DNA from: JAFALK01 sp042701975 | GTDB taxonomy: Bacteria > Pseudomonadota > Gammaproteobacteria > Burkholderiales > Burkholderiaceae_C | Direction: 5' to 3' | Length of the DNA stretch: 64,000 nucleotides | NCBI GenBank assembly: GCA_042701975.1 | Contig: CP170561.1 | Coordinates: 992,001 to 1,056,000, forward strand | Shown here: positions 1-8,814 of the stretch, in pieces | How the letters are laid out: each line of letters opens with the position of its first letter | Position numbering within the stretch: the first letter of the stretch is position 1 | Program-made: the position numbers and the translations under genes | Notes under the pieces: generated by a model | Databases searched by the model: none | Seen by the model: only the letters and a program-made list of their open reading frames with translations | What the model was told of the DNA's origin: nothing

Positions 1-327
1 GGCGATCTGAGCGAGGCGCTCAAGTTCAAACCGGCCACGATGCCCGCGTCCGCTCCTGCGCCGGCTCCAGCTCCGAAGGCAGCCGCAGCCCCTCAGCCTG
101 CCGCGAAGAAGCCGGCAAGCAAGACGGCCACCAAGCCCGCTGCGAAGACCAGCACCTCCAGCACGCCGCAAGCCGCCATCGACCCGATGAAGTGGTGGGG
201 CGCACTCAGCGAGCAGTTCGGACATCTCGCCGCCGGCGCGATGAAGGACATGAGCGCGGTGGCAGCGCCGCCTGTTGCGAAGAAGGCGTCTGTTGCGAAG
301 AAGGCGCCGGCTCGCAAGAAGGCATAG
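1..327 (+). CDS. phaM: PhaM-like PHA granule protein, 3' end only
   Basis: The frame is open from base 1 and ends at TAG 325-327, so only the last 108 residues are present. The visible part is an Ala/Pro/Lys-rich linker, then the segment DPMKWWGALSEQF, then a tail of repeated VAKKA/APARKKA basic units. PhaM of PHA-accumulating betaproteobacteria activates the PHB synthase PhaC and links granules to the nucleoid through a comparable Lys/Ala-rich C-terminus. The WWGAL segment near the C-terminus fits that family. A histone-H1-like tail on some other protein is the alternative. The start and N-terminal PhaC-interacting part lie outside the window. Confidence 0.7.
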   Translation, partial: GDLSEALKFKPATMPASAPAPAPAPKAAAAPQPAAKKPASKTATKPAAKTSTSSTPQAAIDPMKWWGALSEQFGHLAAGAMKDMSAVAAPPVAKKASVAKKAPARKKA

Positions 328-355
328 CGAGCCCCGAGCCTTCAGGCCTGCGGGT

Positions 356-1249
356 TCAACGCCTGAACCAGGCCCCACCCTGGTTGATCACCAGCCCGGC
401 CAGCACCAGCAGCGCGCCGACCCACTGCAGCGGCTGCGGGCGCTCGCCGAAGGCGACGGCGGCGGCGCTCATGCCCACCACGGGCACGAGCAAGGACCAC
501 GGCGCCACCTTGGCCGCCGGATGCTTCTTGAGCAGCTGCGTCCACAGGCTGTAGGCCAGCAGCGTGGAGAGCAGGCCCAGGAAGAGCACGGCGAGGAAGC
601 CGGTCAGGTCGATGCCCCGCAGCTGCGTCAGCACCGAGTCGACACCGTCCATCCCGCAGGCCAGTGCGAAGAAGGGCAGGACGGGCACGAGGCTGGTCCA
701 GACGATGAAGTTCACCGGCTCGTAATCGTGCACGCGTGCAGCCAGCCGGCCCAACACATTCGCGCAGGCCCACATGAAGGCGGCGCCAACGGTCAGCAAG
801 AAGCCGATCAAGGTCATCTCACCCGGGCTGCTGCCGTGCGCGGCGGCAATGGCGACGAGGCCCGCCAGCGCGACCGCAAGGCCCAGCCATTGCGCGGGCC
901 GGCAGCGCTCGTGCAGGACGAACATGCCGATCAGCAGCGTGAAGAAGGCCTGTGTCTGGATCACCAGCGAGGCCATGCCGGCTGGCATGCCGAGCTTGAG
1001 GCCCAGAAACAGCAGGCCGAACTGGCCCAGACCCTGCGCAAGACCATAGCCAATCACATAGCGTGCCGGCAGGCCGGGCCGCGCCACGAAGAGGAAGGGC
1101 GCCGCCGCCACGACGAAGCGTAGCGCGCCGAGCAGCATCGGCGACAGGCCCTTGAGTCCGACCTTCATGACGACGAAGTTCAGCCCCCAGATGACGATGA
1201 CGGCGCCGAGGCGCAGCGCGTCGTTGCGACTCAGTCCGGGGCCGTTCAC
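356..1249 (-). CDS. EamA-family (DMT) permease
   Basis: A 297-residue integral membrane protein with about ten hydrophobic helices in two EamA halves; the first begins with IVIWGLNFVVMKVGL and the second contains GAAFMWACANVLGR. The family exports amino acids or other small metabolites through the inner membrane; the substrate here cannot be read. The GTG start at 1249-1247 overlaps the TGA of the upstream epimerase gene (GTGA), whereas longer versions only add non-hydrophobic sequence that overlaps that gene. It is the last gene of a five-gene operon, so it may export a product or by-product of that pathway. Confidence 0.86.
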   Translation of the reverse strand: MNGPGLSRNDALRLGAVIVIWGLNFVVMKVGLKGLSPMLLGALRFVVAAAPFLFVARPGLPARYVIGYGLAQGLGQFGLLFLGLKLGMPAGMASLVIQTQAFFTLLIGMFVLHERCRPAQWLGLAVALAGLVAIAAAHGSSPGEMTLIGFLLTVGAAFMWACANVLGRLAARVHDYEPVNFIVWTSLVPVLPFFALACGMDGVDSVLTQLRGIDLTGFLAVLFLGLLSTLLAYSLWTQLLKKHPAAKVAPWSLLVPVVGMSAAAVAFGERPQPLQWVGALLVLAGLVINQGGAWFRR

Positions 1250-2223
1250 AAGGGCCGCCCTTGACGCTCGCGCGCCGCCACGAAGGCGAGGAAGGCCTCG
1301 CGGCTGGTCTTGCCGGGCACATAGCCCAACTCGTTCTTCAGGCGGTGGTTGTCGAGCACGGGCCTGTAGCGCAGGAAGTCCAGCTGCTCGGGCCCGTAGC
1401 GCGAGACACCGAGCCGCGAGCCAATCCACAAGGCCGATTGCAGCAGGGGTGCGGGGAACTCGCGCGTGCGCTTGCGCAGCAACGCGGCGATCTCGTGCAC
1501 GCTCAGCGCACCATCGCCCGCCAGGTTGTAGGTGCCCTCGATGCCGCCGCGCAGCGCATGCAAGAAGGCGCCGGTGACGTCTTCATCCCAGATGAAGACG
1601 AAGGGGCTCTTGCTGCCGCGGATGGCGATCAGGCGCGGCTTCTCGAACAGCGCGGTGATCTGGTTGTCCACCTGTTCGCCAAGGATGGTACCGATGCGGA
1701 ACACGGTCTGCTTGAGTGCCGGCTGCACGCGCCGGTAGAGCTCCAGGCTTTCTTCGACCAGGCGCTTGTGGTGCGAGTAGGCGAAGACCTCGTTGCCGCG
1801 CAGTGGATCGGTTTCGACAAGCCAATCGGGGCTGTCTGCGTGATAGCCGTAGGCCGCGCCGCTGGAGCTCACCAGCAGATGCCCCACATGCGCGGTGACG
1901 CAGGCCTGCAGCACATTCTGCGTGCCCTGCACGTCGACGGAGTATTCGAACTCGCGCGAGGATTTGCGCCCCGGCGTGACGATGGCCGCGAGGTGCACGA
2001 CCGTGTCCACGCGGTGCTTCTTGAAGTTTTCGACGAGCTGCGGATCGCGCACGTCTTGCTGTTCGTAGACAACGCCGCTCAGACGGCGCTCCTGCGGCAC
2101 AGCACGCACGTCCTGCGCCACGAGCAGATCGCACTCGCCGCTGCGCGCCAACGCGGCCACGATGCTGCGACCGAGAAAGCCGTCCGCCCCCGTGATCAGG
2201 ACTCTCTTGTTCTTGATGTTCAT
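1246..2223 (-). CDS. NAD-dependent epimerase/dehydratase (extended SDR)
   Basis: A 325-residue extended short-chain dehydrogenase. The nucleotide-binding TGADGFLG lies at residues 11-18, a serine pair at about 120-121, and the catalytic YSHHK at 149-153. Members act on nucleotide sugars or, in the 3-beta-hydroxysteroid-dehydrogenase-like branch, on hydroxy-ketones; the sequence does not decide which. The ATG at 2223 forms a 4-base ATGA overlap with the stop of the upstream transporter, which selects this start over one 12 codons upstream. Its place beside a monooxygenase and an SDR suggests a redox step on the same small molecule rather than envelope sugar synthesis. Confidence 0.85.
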   Translation of the reverse strand: MNIKNKRVLITGADGFLGRSIVAALARSGECDLLVAQDVRAVPQERRLSGVVYEQQDVRDPQLVENFKKHRVDTVVHLAAIVTPGRKSSREFEYSVDVQGTQNVLQACVTAHVGHLLVSSSGAAYGYHADSPDWLVETDPLRGNEVFAYSHHKRLVEESLELYRRVQPALKQTVFRIGTILGEQVDNQITALFEKPRLIAIRGSKSPFVFIWDEDVTGAFLHALRGGIEGTYNLAGDGALSVHEIAALLRKRTREFPAPLLQSALWIGSRLGVSRYGPEQLDFLRYRPVLDNHRLKNELGYVPGKTSREAFLAFVAARERQGRPL

Positions 2224-3143
2224 TGCACTGCTGTCGATTGCACCGGCCGGCGCGCCCACCAGGCCGCCAGGCTCAGGCCCAGGATGATGTCGATGAAGCC
2301 CCAGGCGCCGGCCACCACGGCCATGCCGCCGAGCCCGCCGAAGAAGCCGAAGATCAGGCCGAGGCCCAGGCCCGCGTTGCGGATGCCGACCTCGACAGAG
2401 ACCGCGCGGCGGTCGTACTCCGCCAGGCCGGCGATGCGTGCGGTGGCATAGCCCAGGCCGTAGGCGAGCAGGTCATGCGCGACGACGGCCAGCAGCACCA
2501 TGCCGAGATAGTTGACGAAGTAGTGCCAGTTGCCCGCAATGGCGGCGACGATGAAGCCGACCAGGAAGACCAGGCTCAGCACGCGGGCCGGCTTCTTCAC
2601 CCGTTCGGTGAACTGCGGCCAGCGCTGCGCCACGAGGATGCCGGCCACGAAGGGCGCGCCGATGATGATGACGATGTGCATCGCCATCTCCAGCGGGTCC
2701 AGCGCGATCGAGCGCAGCAGCGGCGCCGCGGCCGGATGCACGCCGCCCCAGAAGGCCACGTTCAGCGGCATCAGCACGATGGACAGCGCGTTGGAGATCG
2801 CCGTCATCGACACCGACAGCGCCACGTTGCCGCCGGCCCGGTGCGTGATGATGTTGGAGATGTTGCCCGGCGGGCAGCAGGCCACGAGGATCATGCCGAG
2901 CGCAATGGACGGCGTGGGCTGGATCAGCAGCGTCAGGCAGAACGTGATGGCCGGCAGCAGCAGGAACTGCGCGGCGATGCCCGCACCCATGGCCAGCGGC
3001 ATCTTCAGCACGCGGCGAAAGTCCGCGATCCGCGTGTCCAGCGCCACGCCGAACATCAAGAAGGCGAGCACGGCGTTCAGCGCGTGCAGCGAAGCCGGGT
3101 TGAAGTTCAACCGGACTTCGTCGATGTTCGGCATCGGCAGCAT
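2220..3143 (-). CDS. Bile acid:sodium symporter (BASS/SBF) family transporter
   Basis: A 307-residue protein with about ten hydrophobic segments. The family hallmark is visible as VACCPPGNISNIITHRAGGN around residues 90-107, a Gly/Asn-rich stretch that binds sodium or substrate in BASS proteins. Homologues take up organic acids, bile acids or pantoate with sodium. The gene sits 6 bases downstream of the monooxygenase gene and overlaps the epimerase gene, so it is probably the uptake system for the substrate of this operon. ACR3-type arsenite export is less likely because no ars genes are present. Confidence 0.85.
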   Translation of the reverse strand: MLPMPNIDEVRLNFNPASLHALNAVLAFLMFGVALDTRIADFRRVLKMPLAMGAGIAAQFLLLPAITFCLTLLIQPTPSIALGMILVACCPPGNISNIITHRAGGNVALSVSMTAISNALSIVLMPLNVAFWGGVHPAAAPLLRSIALDPLEMAMHIVIIIGAPFVAGILVAQRWPQFTERVKKPARVLSLVFLVGFIVAAIAGNWHYFVNYLGMVLLAVVAHDLLAYGLGYATARIAGLAEYDRRAVSVEVGIRNAGLGLGLIFGFFGGLGGMAVVAGAWGFIDIILGLSLAAWWARRPVQSTAVQ

Positions 3144-3149
3144 CGTGGG

Positions 3150-4457
3150 TCAGCCCTGCAGCGCGGCTGCAGCCTTGCGCACGGCGTTGCGGTAGGTGTC
3201 CTTGTGCACGTAGTAGGACATGCGTTCGAGCTTCAGGTACTTGTAGCCGCCCGACAGGTCGGGCGGCGGGCCCTTCTTGCTCTCGTGAAAGGCGCGCGCC
3301 CTTGACGATCCAGCCTGCTTGAACAGCCGCGCCATCAGCTCGGCCTGCTCGTAGCGGCCCTGCCAGCCGATGCCGCTGGCCTCCACCATGCCGATCACGG
3401 CCAGGTTCTCGAAGCGCGGCGCAAAGATGTTGAGGTGCAGCTGCGGCGCCATGCCCTGCCAGTTCAGCAACTCGCGCTCGATGAACGGGTAGTGCAGCTT
3501 GTAGCCGGTGGCGGCGAGCACGAGGTCGTAGTCCTTCTTCGTGCCGCCCTTGAAATGCACGGTGCGGCCTTCAAAGCGATCGATGTCCGGCTGCACCGAG
3601 AGATCGCCGTGCCCGAGGTGATGCAGGATCAGCGAGTTCACGACCGGGTGCGATTCGTACATCTTGTACTCGGGCTTTGGAAAGCCGAAGCGTACCGGGT
3701 CGCCCGTGAACCACTGCAGGATGCGGCTGTCGATGAACTGCTTGAGCCGGGCGGGCAGCTGGATCTTGCCGCCAACGGTGTCGGCCGGCCGGCCGAACAC
3801 GTACTTGGGCACGAAGTAGTAGCCGCGGCGCACGGAGATGTCCACGTACTGCGCGTGATGGACGGCATCCACCGCGATGTCGCAGCCCGAGTTGCCGGCG
3901 CCGACGATCAGCACGCGTTTGCCGCCGAACATCTGCGCCGCGTTCTTGTAGGCACTGGTGTGCAGCAGCTCGCCGGTGAACTCGCCCTTGAAGGCCGGCA
4001 TGCTCGGCTCGGCCAGCGTGCCGTTGGCGATCACGAGGCCCTTGAACTCGGCCGTGTGCTCGGCGCCGGCCTTGTCGGCCCAGCTCAGGCGCCACAGCGG
4101 CGCGGCGCCGTCTCCCACGGGCTGCGCCTTCAGCACGCGGCAGCCAAAGTTGAAGTGCCGGCGCAGCTCGAAGCGGGTGGCGAATGCGTCGAAGTAGCGC
4201 AGCAGCTCAGCGTGGCTCGGGTAGTCGGCCACGGCGTCCGCCATCGGGAACTCGGTGAACTCCGTCGTGCGCTTGCTGGAGATCAGGTGGGCCGATTCGT
4301 AGACCGTGGAGCGCGGGTTGCCGATGTTCCACAGGCCGCCGATGTCGTCCCAGGTCTCGAAGCCCTGGAAGGGCAGGCCGGCCTTTTGCAGATTGCGGGC
4401 GGCAGCCAGGCCGGAGGGGCCGGCGCCGATCAGGGCATATTGGTCTCGGGTGTCCAT
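3150..4457 (-). CDS. Flavin-containing monooxygenase (FMO-like)
   Basis: A 435-residue class B flavoprotein monooxygenase. The FAD site GAGPSG is at residues 11-16, the NADPH site GAGNSG at 186-191, and the FMO identification motif FxGxxxHxxxY at 160-170. The Tyr at the last position favours an FMO over a classical Baeyer-Villiger enzyme, which usually has Trp, although FMO-type enzymes can also perform Baeyer-Villiger chemistry. The reaction inserts one oxygen atom from O2 using NADPH. A TTG one codon upstream is possible, but the ATG at 4457 is preferred. It lies 3 bases after the SDR gene in the operon. Confidence 0.88.
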   Translation of the reverse strand: MDTRDQYALIGAGPSGLAAARNLQKAGLPFQGFETWDDIGGLWNIGNPRSTVYESAHLISSKRTTEFTEFPMADAVADYPSHAELLRYFDAFATRFELRRHFNFGCRVLKAQPVGDGAAPLWRLSWADKAGAEHTAEFKGLVIANGTLAEPSMPAFKGEFTGELLHTSAYKNAAQMFGGKRVLIVGAGNSGCDIAVDAVHHAQYVDISVRRGYYFVPKYVFGRPADTVGGKIQLPARLKQFIDSRILQWFTGDPVRFGFPKPEYKMYESHPVVNSLILHHLGHGDLSVQPDIDRFEGRTVHFKGGTKKDYDLVLAATGYKLHYPFIERELLNWQGMAPQLHLNIFAPRFENLAVIGMVEASGIGWQGRYEQAELMARLFKQAGSSRARAFHESKKGPPPDLSGGYKYLKLERMSYYVHKDTYRNAVRKAAAALQG

Positions 4458-4460
4458 CAA

Positions 4461-5267
4461 TCAGTTCTTCTTCGGCAGGCCCGGGATGGGCGTGGCGCCA
4501 GCCTCACCGGCGCGAGGTTTGCGGGGTTGTGAATCCAAGATGCGGTCGTACCAGCGCTCGGGCAGCAGCATCAGCGCGCGCGCCAGCCAGCCGGCGCGGC
4601 GCGGCAGCACGATCCATTCATGGCCTCGCTCCAGCCTGTCGATGAGCACGCGGGCCGCAGCCTCAGGCTCCATCAGTCCGGGCATGGCAAAGCGGTTGCC
4701 GGCCGTGAGCTGCGTGCGCAGGTAGCCGGGGCAGCAGCTCGAGACGGTGAGGCCTGAGCCGCGCAACTCGGCACGCAGAGACTGCAGATACGCCACGACG
4801 CCGGCCTTGCTCGCGCAATAGGCGCCATTGCCCGGCAGGCCGCGCCAGGCGGCAATGCTGGCCACGCCGCACAGCGTGCCGCGGCCGGCTTCGCGCATCG
4901 GCGCGAGAAAGGGCTGGAAGGTCGTCGGCAGGCTCAGCAGGTTGATTTCCAGCATGCGGCGGAACACGGCCAGATCGGACGCCTCGGCCGTGTCGAAGCC
5001 GCCGGCCACGCCGGCGTTGGCGATCACCAGGTCCGGCGTACCGAAGCGCGCGAGCCAGTCGACCGCCGCGGCCTGCATCGCGGCGCTGTCGGTCACGTCG
5101 GGTGTGTACACCCCCGCCCGCTCCGGCGCGATGGCTTGCAACTCCGCCAGCCGCGCCGCATCCAGGCCCAGCAAGGCCACGCGGGCGCCACGCTCCAGCA
5201 GCGTGCGCGCCAGCGCCTGGCCGAAGCCGCCGCAAGCGCCCGTGATGACGACATTCTGGTAGTTCAT
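4461..5267 (-). CDS. Short-chain dehydrogenase/reductase
   Basis: A 268-residue classical SDR. TGACGGFG at residues 9-16 binds the cofactor, NAG lies at 84-86, Ser137 is catalytic, and YCASK is at 150-154. Such enzymes interconvert alcohols and ketones with NAD(P)H. It is the first gene of the minus-strand operon and is divergent from the IclR gene with a 73-base gap. The C-terminus (residues 225-268) carries a hydrophobic/basic stretch seen in SDRs found next to FMO-type monooxygenases. An alcohol-to-ketone step feeding the monooxygenase is a reasonable inference. Confidence 0.87.
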   Translation of the reverse strand: MNYQNVVITGACGGFGQALARTLLERGARVALLGLDAARLAELQAIAPERAGVYTPDVTDSAAMQAAAVDWLARFGTPDLVIANAGVAGGFDTAEASDLAVFRRMLEINLLSLPTTFQPFLAPMREAGRGTLCGVASIAAWRGLPGNGAYCASKAGVVAYLQSLRAELRGSGLTVSSCCPGYLRTQLTAGNRFAMPGLMEPEAAARVLIDRLERGHEWIVLPRRAGWLARALMLLPERWYDRILDSQPRKPRAGEAGATPIPGLPKKN

Positions 5268-5340
5268 GGGGAGGCCAGCTTAGCGAAGACGCGGGATAAT
5301 CTTGTTTTCGAACCATGATCCGTCTCGAATTCTGAGATTT
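5268..5340. promoter_or_regulatory. Divergent promoter region of the SDR operon and iclR-type gene
   Basis: This 73-base AT-richer gap separates two divergent starts. It contains a spaced inverted repeat AATCT (5298-5302) / AGATT (5335-5339) and two TCGAA half-elements at about 5309 and 5325. IclR proteins usually bind such divergent gaps and control the facing operon. No clean -35/-10 pair can be assigned by eye, so this is a likely location rather than a defined operator. Confidence 0.35.
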
Positions 5341-6093
5341 ATGAGCGAGGAAGCCTCTCCCGGCCTGCGCCTGTTCGAACTGCTGGAGCTGCTGGCCACC
5401 CAAGGCCGGCCGCAGAGCTTGGCCGAGCTCCAGGCCTTGGCGCCGTGGCCCAAGCCCACGCTGCACCGCATGTTGCGCCAGCTGGAAGCGGGCGCCTTGC
5501 TGCAGCGCGAGCCCGATGGCCGTCGCTATTCCCTGGCCGCGCGCGCGCTGCGGCTGGCGGAATCGGCGCTGGCCGCCAGCAGCGTGCAAGGCGTGCGCCA
5601 CGCCGTGCTGCGCGCCTTGGTGGCCGACATCGGCGAGAGCGTGAACCTCACCGCCATGTCCGGCGCCGAGGTGATCTACCTCGACCGCGTGGAGACCGCC
5701 TTCCCACTGCGCATGGACCTTCGGCCCGGCACCCGCGTGCCGCTGCACGCCTCGGCCAGCGGCAAGCTGTTCCTCGCCTTCATGCCCACACGCCAGCGCG
5801 AGACGCTGCTGGCCGGCCTCTCGCTGAGCCGCCACACGTCGACGACGCTGTCCACGCGCGAGGCGCTGGACAAGGAGCTCGAACGCGTGCGGCGCGAGGA
5901 TCTGGCGGTCGATGCCGAGGAGTTCGTTGACGGCCTCGTCTGCGTGGCCGTGCCCGTGCGCAGCCCCGGCGGCCGTGCCGTACGCTGCGCGATTGCCGTG
6001 CAGGCGCCGGCGGCGCGGCTGTCCTTGGCGCAGGCGCTGGCCCTCGTGCCGCGCTTGCGCACCTCCGCGGCGGCCATCGCCCGCAGTCTTTGA
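5341..6093 (+). CDS. IclR-family transcriptional regulator
   Basis: A 250-residue regulator. The N-terminal winged helix-turn-helix (about residues 8-70) contains PKPTLHRMLRQLEAGALLQ, and the C-terminal effector domain contains the family-typical VPLHASASGKLFLAF and REDLAVDAEEF. IclR proteins sense small carbon compounds and commonly regulate an adjacent divergent catabolic operon, here the SDR-FMO-BASS operon. The ATG at 5341 was preferred over an in-frame TTG 39 bases upstream, which only adds a non-conserved leader lying in the promoter gap. The methyltransferase gene starts 13 bases after its stop and may be co-transcribed. Confidence 0.9.
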   Translation: MSEEASPGLRLFELLELLATQGRPQSLAELQALAPWPKPTLHRMLRQLEAGALLQREPDGRRYSLAARALRLAESALAASSVQGVRHAVLRALVADIGESVNLTAMSGAEVIYLDRVETAFPLRMDLRPGTRVPLHASASGKLFLAFMPTRQRETLLAGLSLSRHTSTTLSTREALDKELERVRREDLAVDAEEFVDGLVCVAVPVRSPGGRAVRCAIAVQAPAARLSLAQALALVPRLRTSAAAIARSL

Positions 6094-6106
6094 GGAGAGA
6101 GAGAAG

Positions 6107-6787
6107 ATGAGCTTCGAGACCAGCTACCTGGCCCTGCGCGAGAAGGAAGGCCGTGGCTTCAGCGACGCGCAGCTGCGCGCACTGCCCAGCGTCGAAGCCG
6201 GGCACCCGCAGGCCGAGGAGTGGCGGCTGCGCGGCCTCTCCTGCGCACGCCTGCTGGACTGGCTCGCACGGCGCGGTACAGGCGCCCGGGTGCTGGAGGT
6301 CGGCTGCGGCAACGGCTGGCTCGCGCACCGCATGGCGTCCTGCGGTGCCGACGTCACGGCGACCGACGTGCTCGTGCCCGAGATCGAGCAGGCCCGGCGC
6401 GCCTTCGCCAGCGTCACGACCCTGCGCTTCTTGCTCGGCGGCCTCGATGCCGCTGAACTGCGCGGGCAGCATTTCGACCTCGTCGTCTTCGCCGCCAGCC
6501 TTCAGTACTTCGCCGATCCCGCTGCGGTGATCGAGCGGGCCTTGCATCTGGCGCCCGAGGTCCACATCCTGGACAGCCCTTTCTACGCCGAAGCCGAACT
6601 GGCCGGCGCGCGCGATCGCTCGACGCGGCATTTCGCCGCCCTGGGCCACCCCGAGCTGGCGGCCCACTACCACCATCACAGCCGAGCGGCCTTGAGCGGC
6701 TTGCGTGTCGAAACCCTGTACGAGGCGAAGCCTGGCACGCAGGACTCACCGTTCCCCTGGCTGCGCGTCGTCGCGCCGGGCCGCTGA
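6107..6787 (+). CDS. Class I SAM-dependent methyltransferase
   Basis: A 226-residue methyltransferase with motif I VLEVGCGNG at residues 62-70 and the following acidic ATDV segment that holds the SAM ribose. The start is fixed by a GAGGAGAGA ribosome-binding site 7-10 bases upstream of ATG 6107. The substrate is unknown. The ubiE/COQ5-like fold and a His-rich segment AAHYHHHSR near residue 185 are visible. It lies immediately downstream of the iclR-type gene on the same strand and ends 12 bases from the convergent SRPBCC gene. Confidence 0.82.
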   Translation: MSFETSYLALREKEGRGFSDAQLRALPSVEAGHPQAEEWRLRGLSCARLLDWLARRGTGARVLEVGCGNGWLAHRMASCGADVTATDVLVPEIEQARRAFASVTTLRFLLGGLDAAELRGQHFDLVVFAASLQYFADPAAVIERALHLAPEVHILDSPFYAEAELAGARDRSTRHFAALGHPELAAHYHHHSRAALSGLRVETLYEAKPGTQDSPFPWLRVVAPGR

Positions 6788-6799
6788 AGGCTGTCCGCT

Positions 6800-7243
6800 T
6801 CAGCCCTCGGCCAGCACCTGCTCCAGCCGATCCAGGTTCTGCTCGTTCGCCACGTCCACGAAATCGCGGACCTTCTCGTAGTGCGCCTCGGTGTCGAAGG
6901 TCTGGGCCCAGCGCAGCAGGGTCTTGCCTTCGGGGCGCTCGATCAGCTCGATGCTCAGCATGAAGTGGTGCGTGCCGCCGGGGTCCAGGTGTTCGACCAC
7001 CACGCGCGTCGGTTGCTCGATCACGTCGAAGCGGTTCTCGTTCGGGTAGTTCGAGCCATCGGGCCCGTGCAGGACGAAGCGCCAGAAGCCGCCCTCGCGG
7101 AAATCGAACTCGTCGATCGTGCTGGTGAAGCCGTTCGGCCCCCACCAGCGGCCGATGCGCGCCGGATCGGCGATGGCGGCGAAGACGGCCTCGCGGCTGT
7201 GGCCCAGCAGGCGCTGGGTGATGGAGGTGCGTTCGATCGTCAT
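6800..7243 (-). CDS. SRPBCC (AHSA1-like) domain protein
   Basis: A 147-residue single-domain protein with the AHSA1 pattern: an N-terminal strand with R/L-rich sequence, then SREAVFAAIADPARIGRWWGPNGFTS at about residues 17-42 (read as two adjoining segments) and FDFREGGFWRFVLHGPDG. The fold forms a hydrophobic cavity for lipids or aromatic ligands. Most bacterial members have no assigned role. It is divergent from glcD and convergent with the methyltransferase gene. Confidence 0.85.
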   Translation of the reverse strand: MTIERTSITQRLLGHSREAVFAAIADPARIGRWWGPNGFTSTIDEFDFREGGFWRFVLHGPDGSNYPNENRFDVIEQPTRVVVEHLDPGGTHHFMLSIELIERPEGKTLLRWAQTFDTEAHYEKVRDFVDVANEQNLDRLEQVLAEG

Positions 7244-7273
7244 GGCTTCCCCAAAGGCTCAAGCGCTTCATCA

Positions 7274-7308
7274 TAGGAGCGGCACGTTAAAGTAGCCCCG
7301 CTCTCCTA
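7274..7308. promoter_or_regulatory. Imperfect inverted repeat in the glcD promoter gap
   Basis: TAGGAGCGG at 7274-7282 is mirrored by CCGCTCTCCTA at 7298-7308, with a 2-base insertion in the right arm. It sits 10 bases before the GTG start of glcD and in the divergent gap with the SRPBCC gene. It could be an operator or a 5' UTR hairpin covering the glcD ribosome-binding region; no regulator gene of the GlcC type is adjacent. Confidence 0.3.
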
Positions 7309-7318
7309 CAAGCCCTCC

Positions 7319-8812
7319 GTGAACGCCATCGCTCCCCCCGAAACCGACCGCAGCGCCCTGCAGGAGCGCGTCGTGCGCGAGCTCTCGCGCCATCTGCCGG
7401 CGCACGCGTTGCTCTGGCGCCGCGAAGACACCATCCCTTACGAATGCGATGGCCTCACCGCCTATCGCGAAAGGCCGCTCGTCGTCGCCCTGCCCGAAGA
7501 CGAGGCGCAGGTGGCCGCCGTGCTCAAGGCCTGCCATGGCATGAACGTGCCGGTGGTGGCGCGCGGTGCGGGCACGGGACTTTCCGGCGGCGCGATGCCC
7601 AGCGCGGGCGGCGTGACGCTGGCCTTGGCCAAGTTCAAGAAGATCGTCGCCATCGACCCGCTGGCCCGCACGGCGCGCGTGCAATGCGGCGTGCGCAATG
7701 CCGCCATCTCCGAAGCCGCCGCCGTGCACGGCCTGTACTACGCGCCGGACCCGAGCAGCCAGATCGCCTGCACCATCGGCGGCAACGTGGCTGAGAACTC
7801 GGGGGGCGTGCATTGCCTCAAGTACGGACTCACCTTGCACAACGTGCTGGCCGTGCGGGGCTTCACCGCGCAAGGCGAGCCCATCGAATTCGGCTGTGGC
7901 GGCGCGCTCGATGCGCCGGGCCTGGACCTGCTGGCCGCCGTGATCGGCAGCGAAGGCATGCTGGCCGTCACGACCGAGGTGCTGGTCAAGCTCACGCCCA
8001 AGCCGGCGCTCGCGCGCTGCATCATGGCCAGCTTCGCCGACATGCGCCACGCGGGCGCTGCGGTGGCCAACATCATCGCGGCCGGCATCATCCCGGCCGG
8101 CCTGGAGATGCTGGACAAGCCCATGACCGCCGCCGTGGAGGACTTCGTCCACGCCGGCTACGACCTCGATGCCGAGGCCATCCTGCTCTGCGAGAGCGAT
8201 GGCACGCCCGAAGAGGTGGAAGAGGAGATCGGCCGGATGGTCGAGGTGTTGACGATGAGTGGCGCCACGCGCTGCGAGGTCAGCGCCGACGAAGCCCAGC
8301 GCCTGCGCTTTTGGAGCGGCCGCAAGAATGCGTTTCCTGCCTCGGGCCGCATCAGCCCCGACTACATGTGCATGGACTCGACCATCCCGCGCAAGCGCCT
8401 GGCCGACATTCTCGAAGCGATCCAGGCCATGGAGCAGAAGTACGGCCTGCGCTGTGCCAACGTCTTCCACGCTGGCGACGGCAACCTGCATCCGCTGATC
8501 CTGTTCGATGCCGCCGATCCCGACCAGCTCAAGCGCTGCGAGCAGTTCGGCGCCGAGATCCTGGAGACCAGCGTGGCCATGGGCGGCACGGTGACGGGCG
8601 AGCACGGCGTGGGCGTGGAGAAGCTCTCCAGCATGTGCGTGCAGTTCTCGGCCGCCGAGCGCGAGCAGATGCTGGCCGTGAAGCGCGCGTTCGATCCGCA
8701 GGGCGGGCTCAACCCGGGCAAGGTCATCCCCACGCTGTCGCGCTGCGCCGAGTACGGCCGCATGCATGTGAGCCGTGGGTTGCTGGCCCACCCCGAACTG
8801 GAGCGCTTCTGA
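7319..8812 (+). CDS. glcD: Glycolate oxidase FAD subunit GlcD
   Basis: A 497-residue FAD-linked oxidase with an N-terminal PCMH FAD-binding domain (VARGAGTGLSGGAMPSAGG at about 80-98, TIGGNVAENSGG at about 154-165) and a C-terminal FAD-oxidase domain ending in the typical GEHGVGVEKL and FDPQGGLNPGK segments. With GlcE and GlcF it oxidises glycolate to glyoxylate and passes electrons to the respiratory chain at the inner membrane. The start is GTG 7319. It is the first gene of glcDEF; the next gene begins 2 bases after its stop. Confidence 0.95.
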   Translation: MNAIAPPETDRSALQERVVRELSRHLPAHALLWRREDTIPYECDGLTAYRERPLVVALPEDEAQVAAVLKACHGMNVPVVARGAGTGLSGGAMPSAGGVTLALAKFKKIVAIDPLARTARVQCGVRNAAISEAAAVHGLYYAPDPSSQIACTIGGNVAENSGGVHCLKYGLTLHNVLAVRGFTAQGEPIEFGCGGALDAPGLDLLAAVIGSEGMLAVTTEVLVKLTPKPALARCIMASFADMRHAGAAVANIIAAGIIPAGLEMLDKPMTAAVEDFVHAGYDLDAEAILLCESDGTPEEVEEEIGRMVEVLTMSGATRCEVSADEAQRLRFWSGRKNAFPASGRISPDYMCMDSTIPRKRLADILEAIQAMEQKYGLRCANVFHAGDGNLHPLILFDAADPDQLKRCEQFGAEILETSVAMGGTVTGEHGVGVEKLSSMCVQFSAAEREQMLAVKRAFDPQGGLNPGKVIPTLSRCAEYGRMHVSRGLLAHPELERF

Positions 8813-8814
8813 CG

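Noticed and set aside
40..320. Repeats in the PhaM-like tail as a DNA repeat element
   Set aside because: They follow the codons of repeated VAKKA/APARKKA residues and are explained by the protein.
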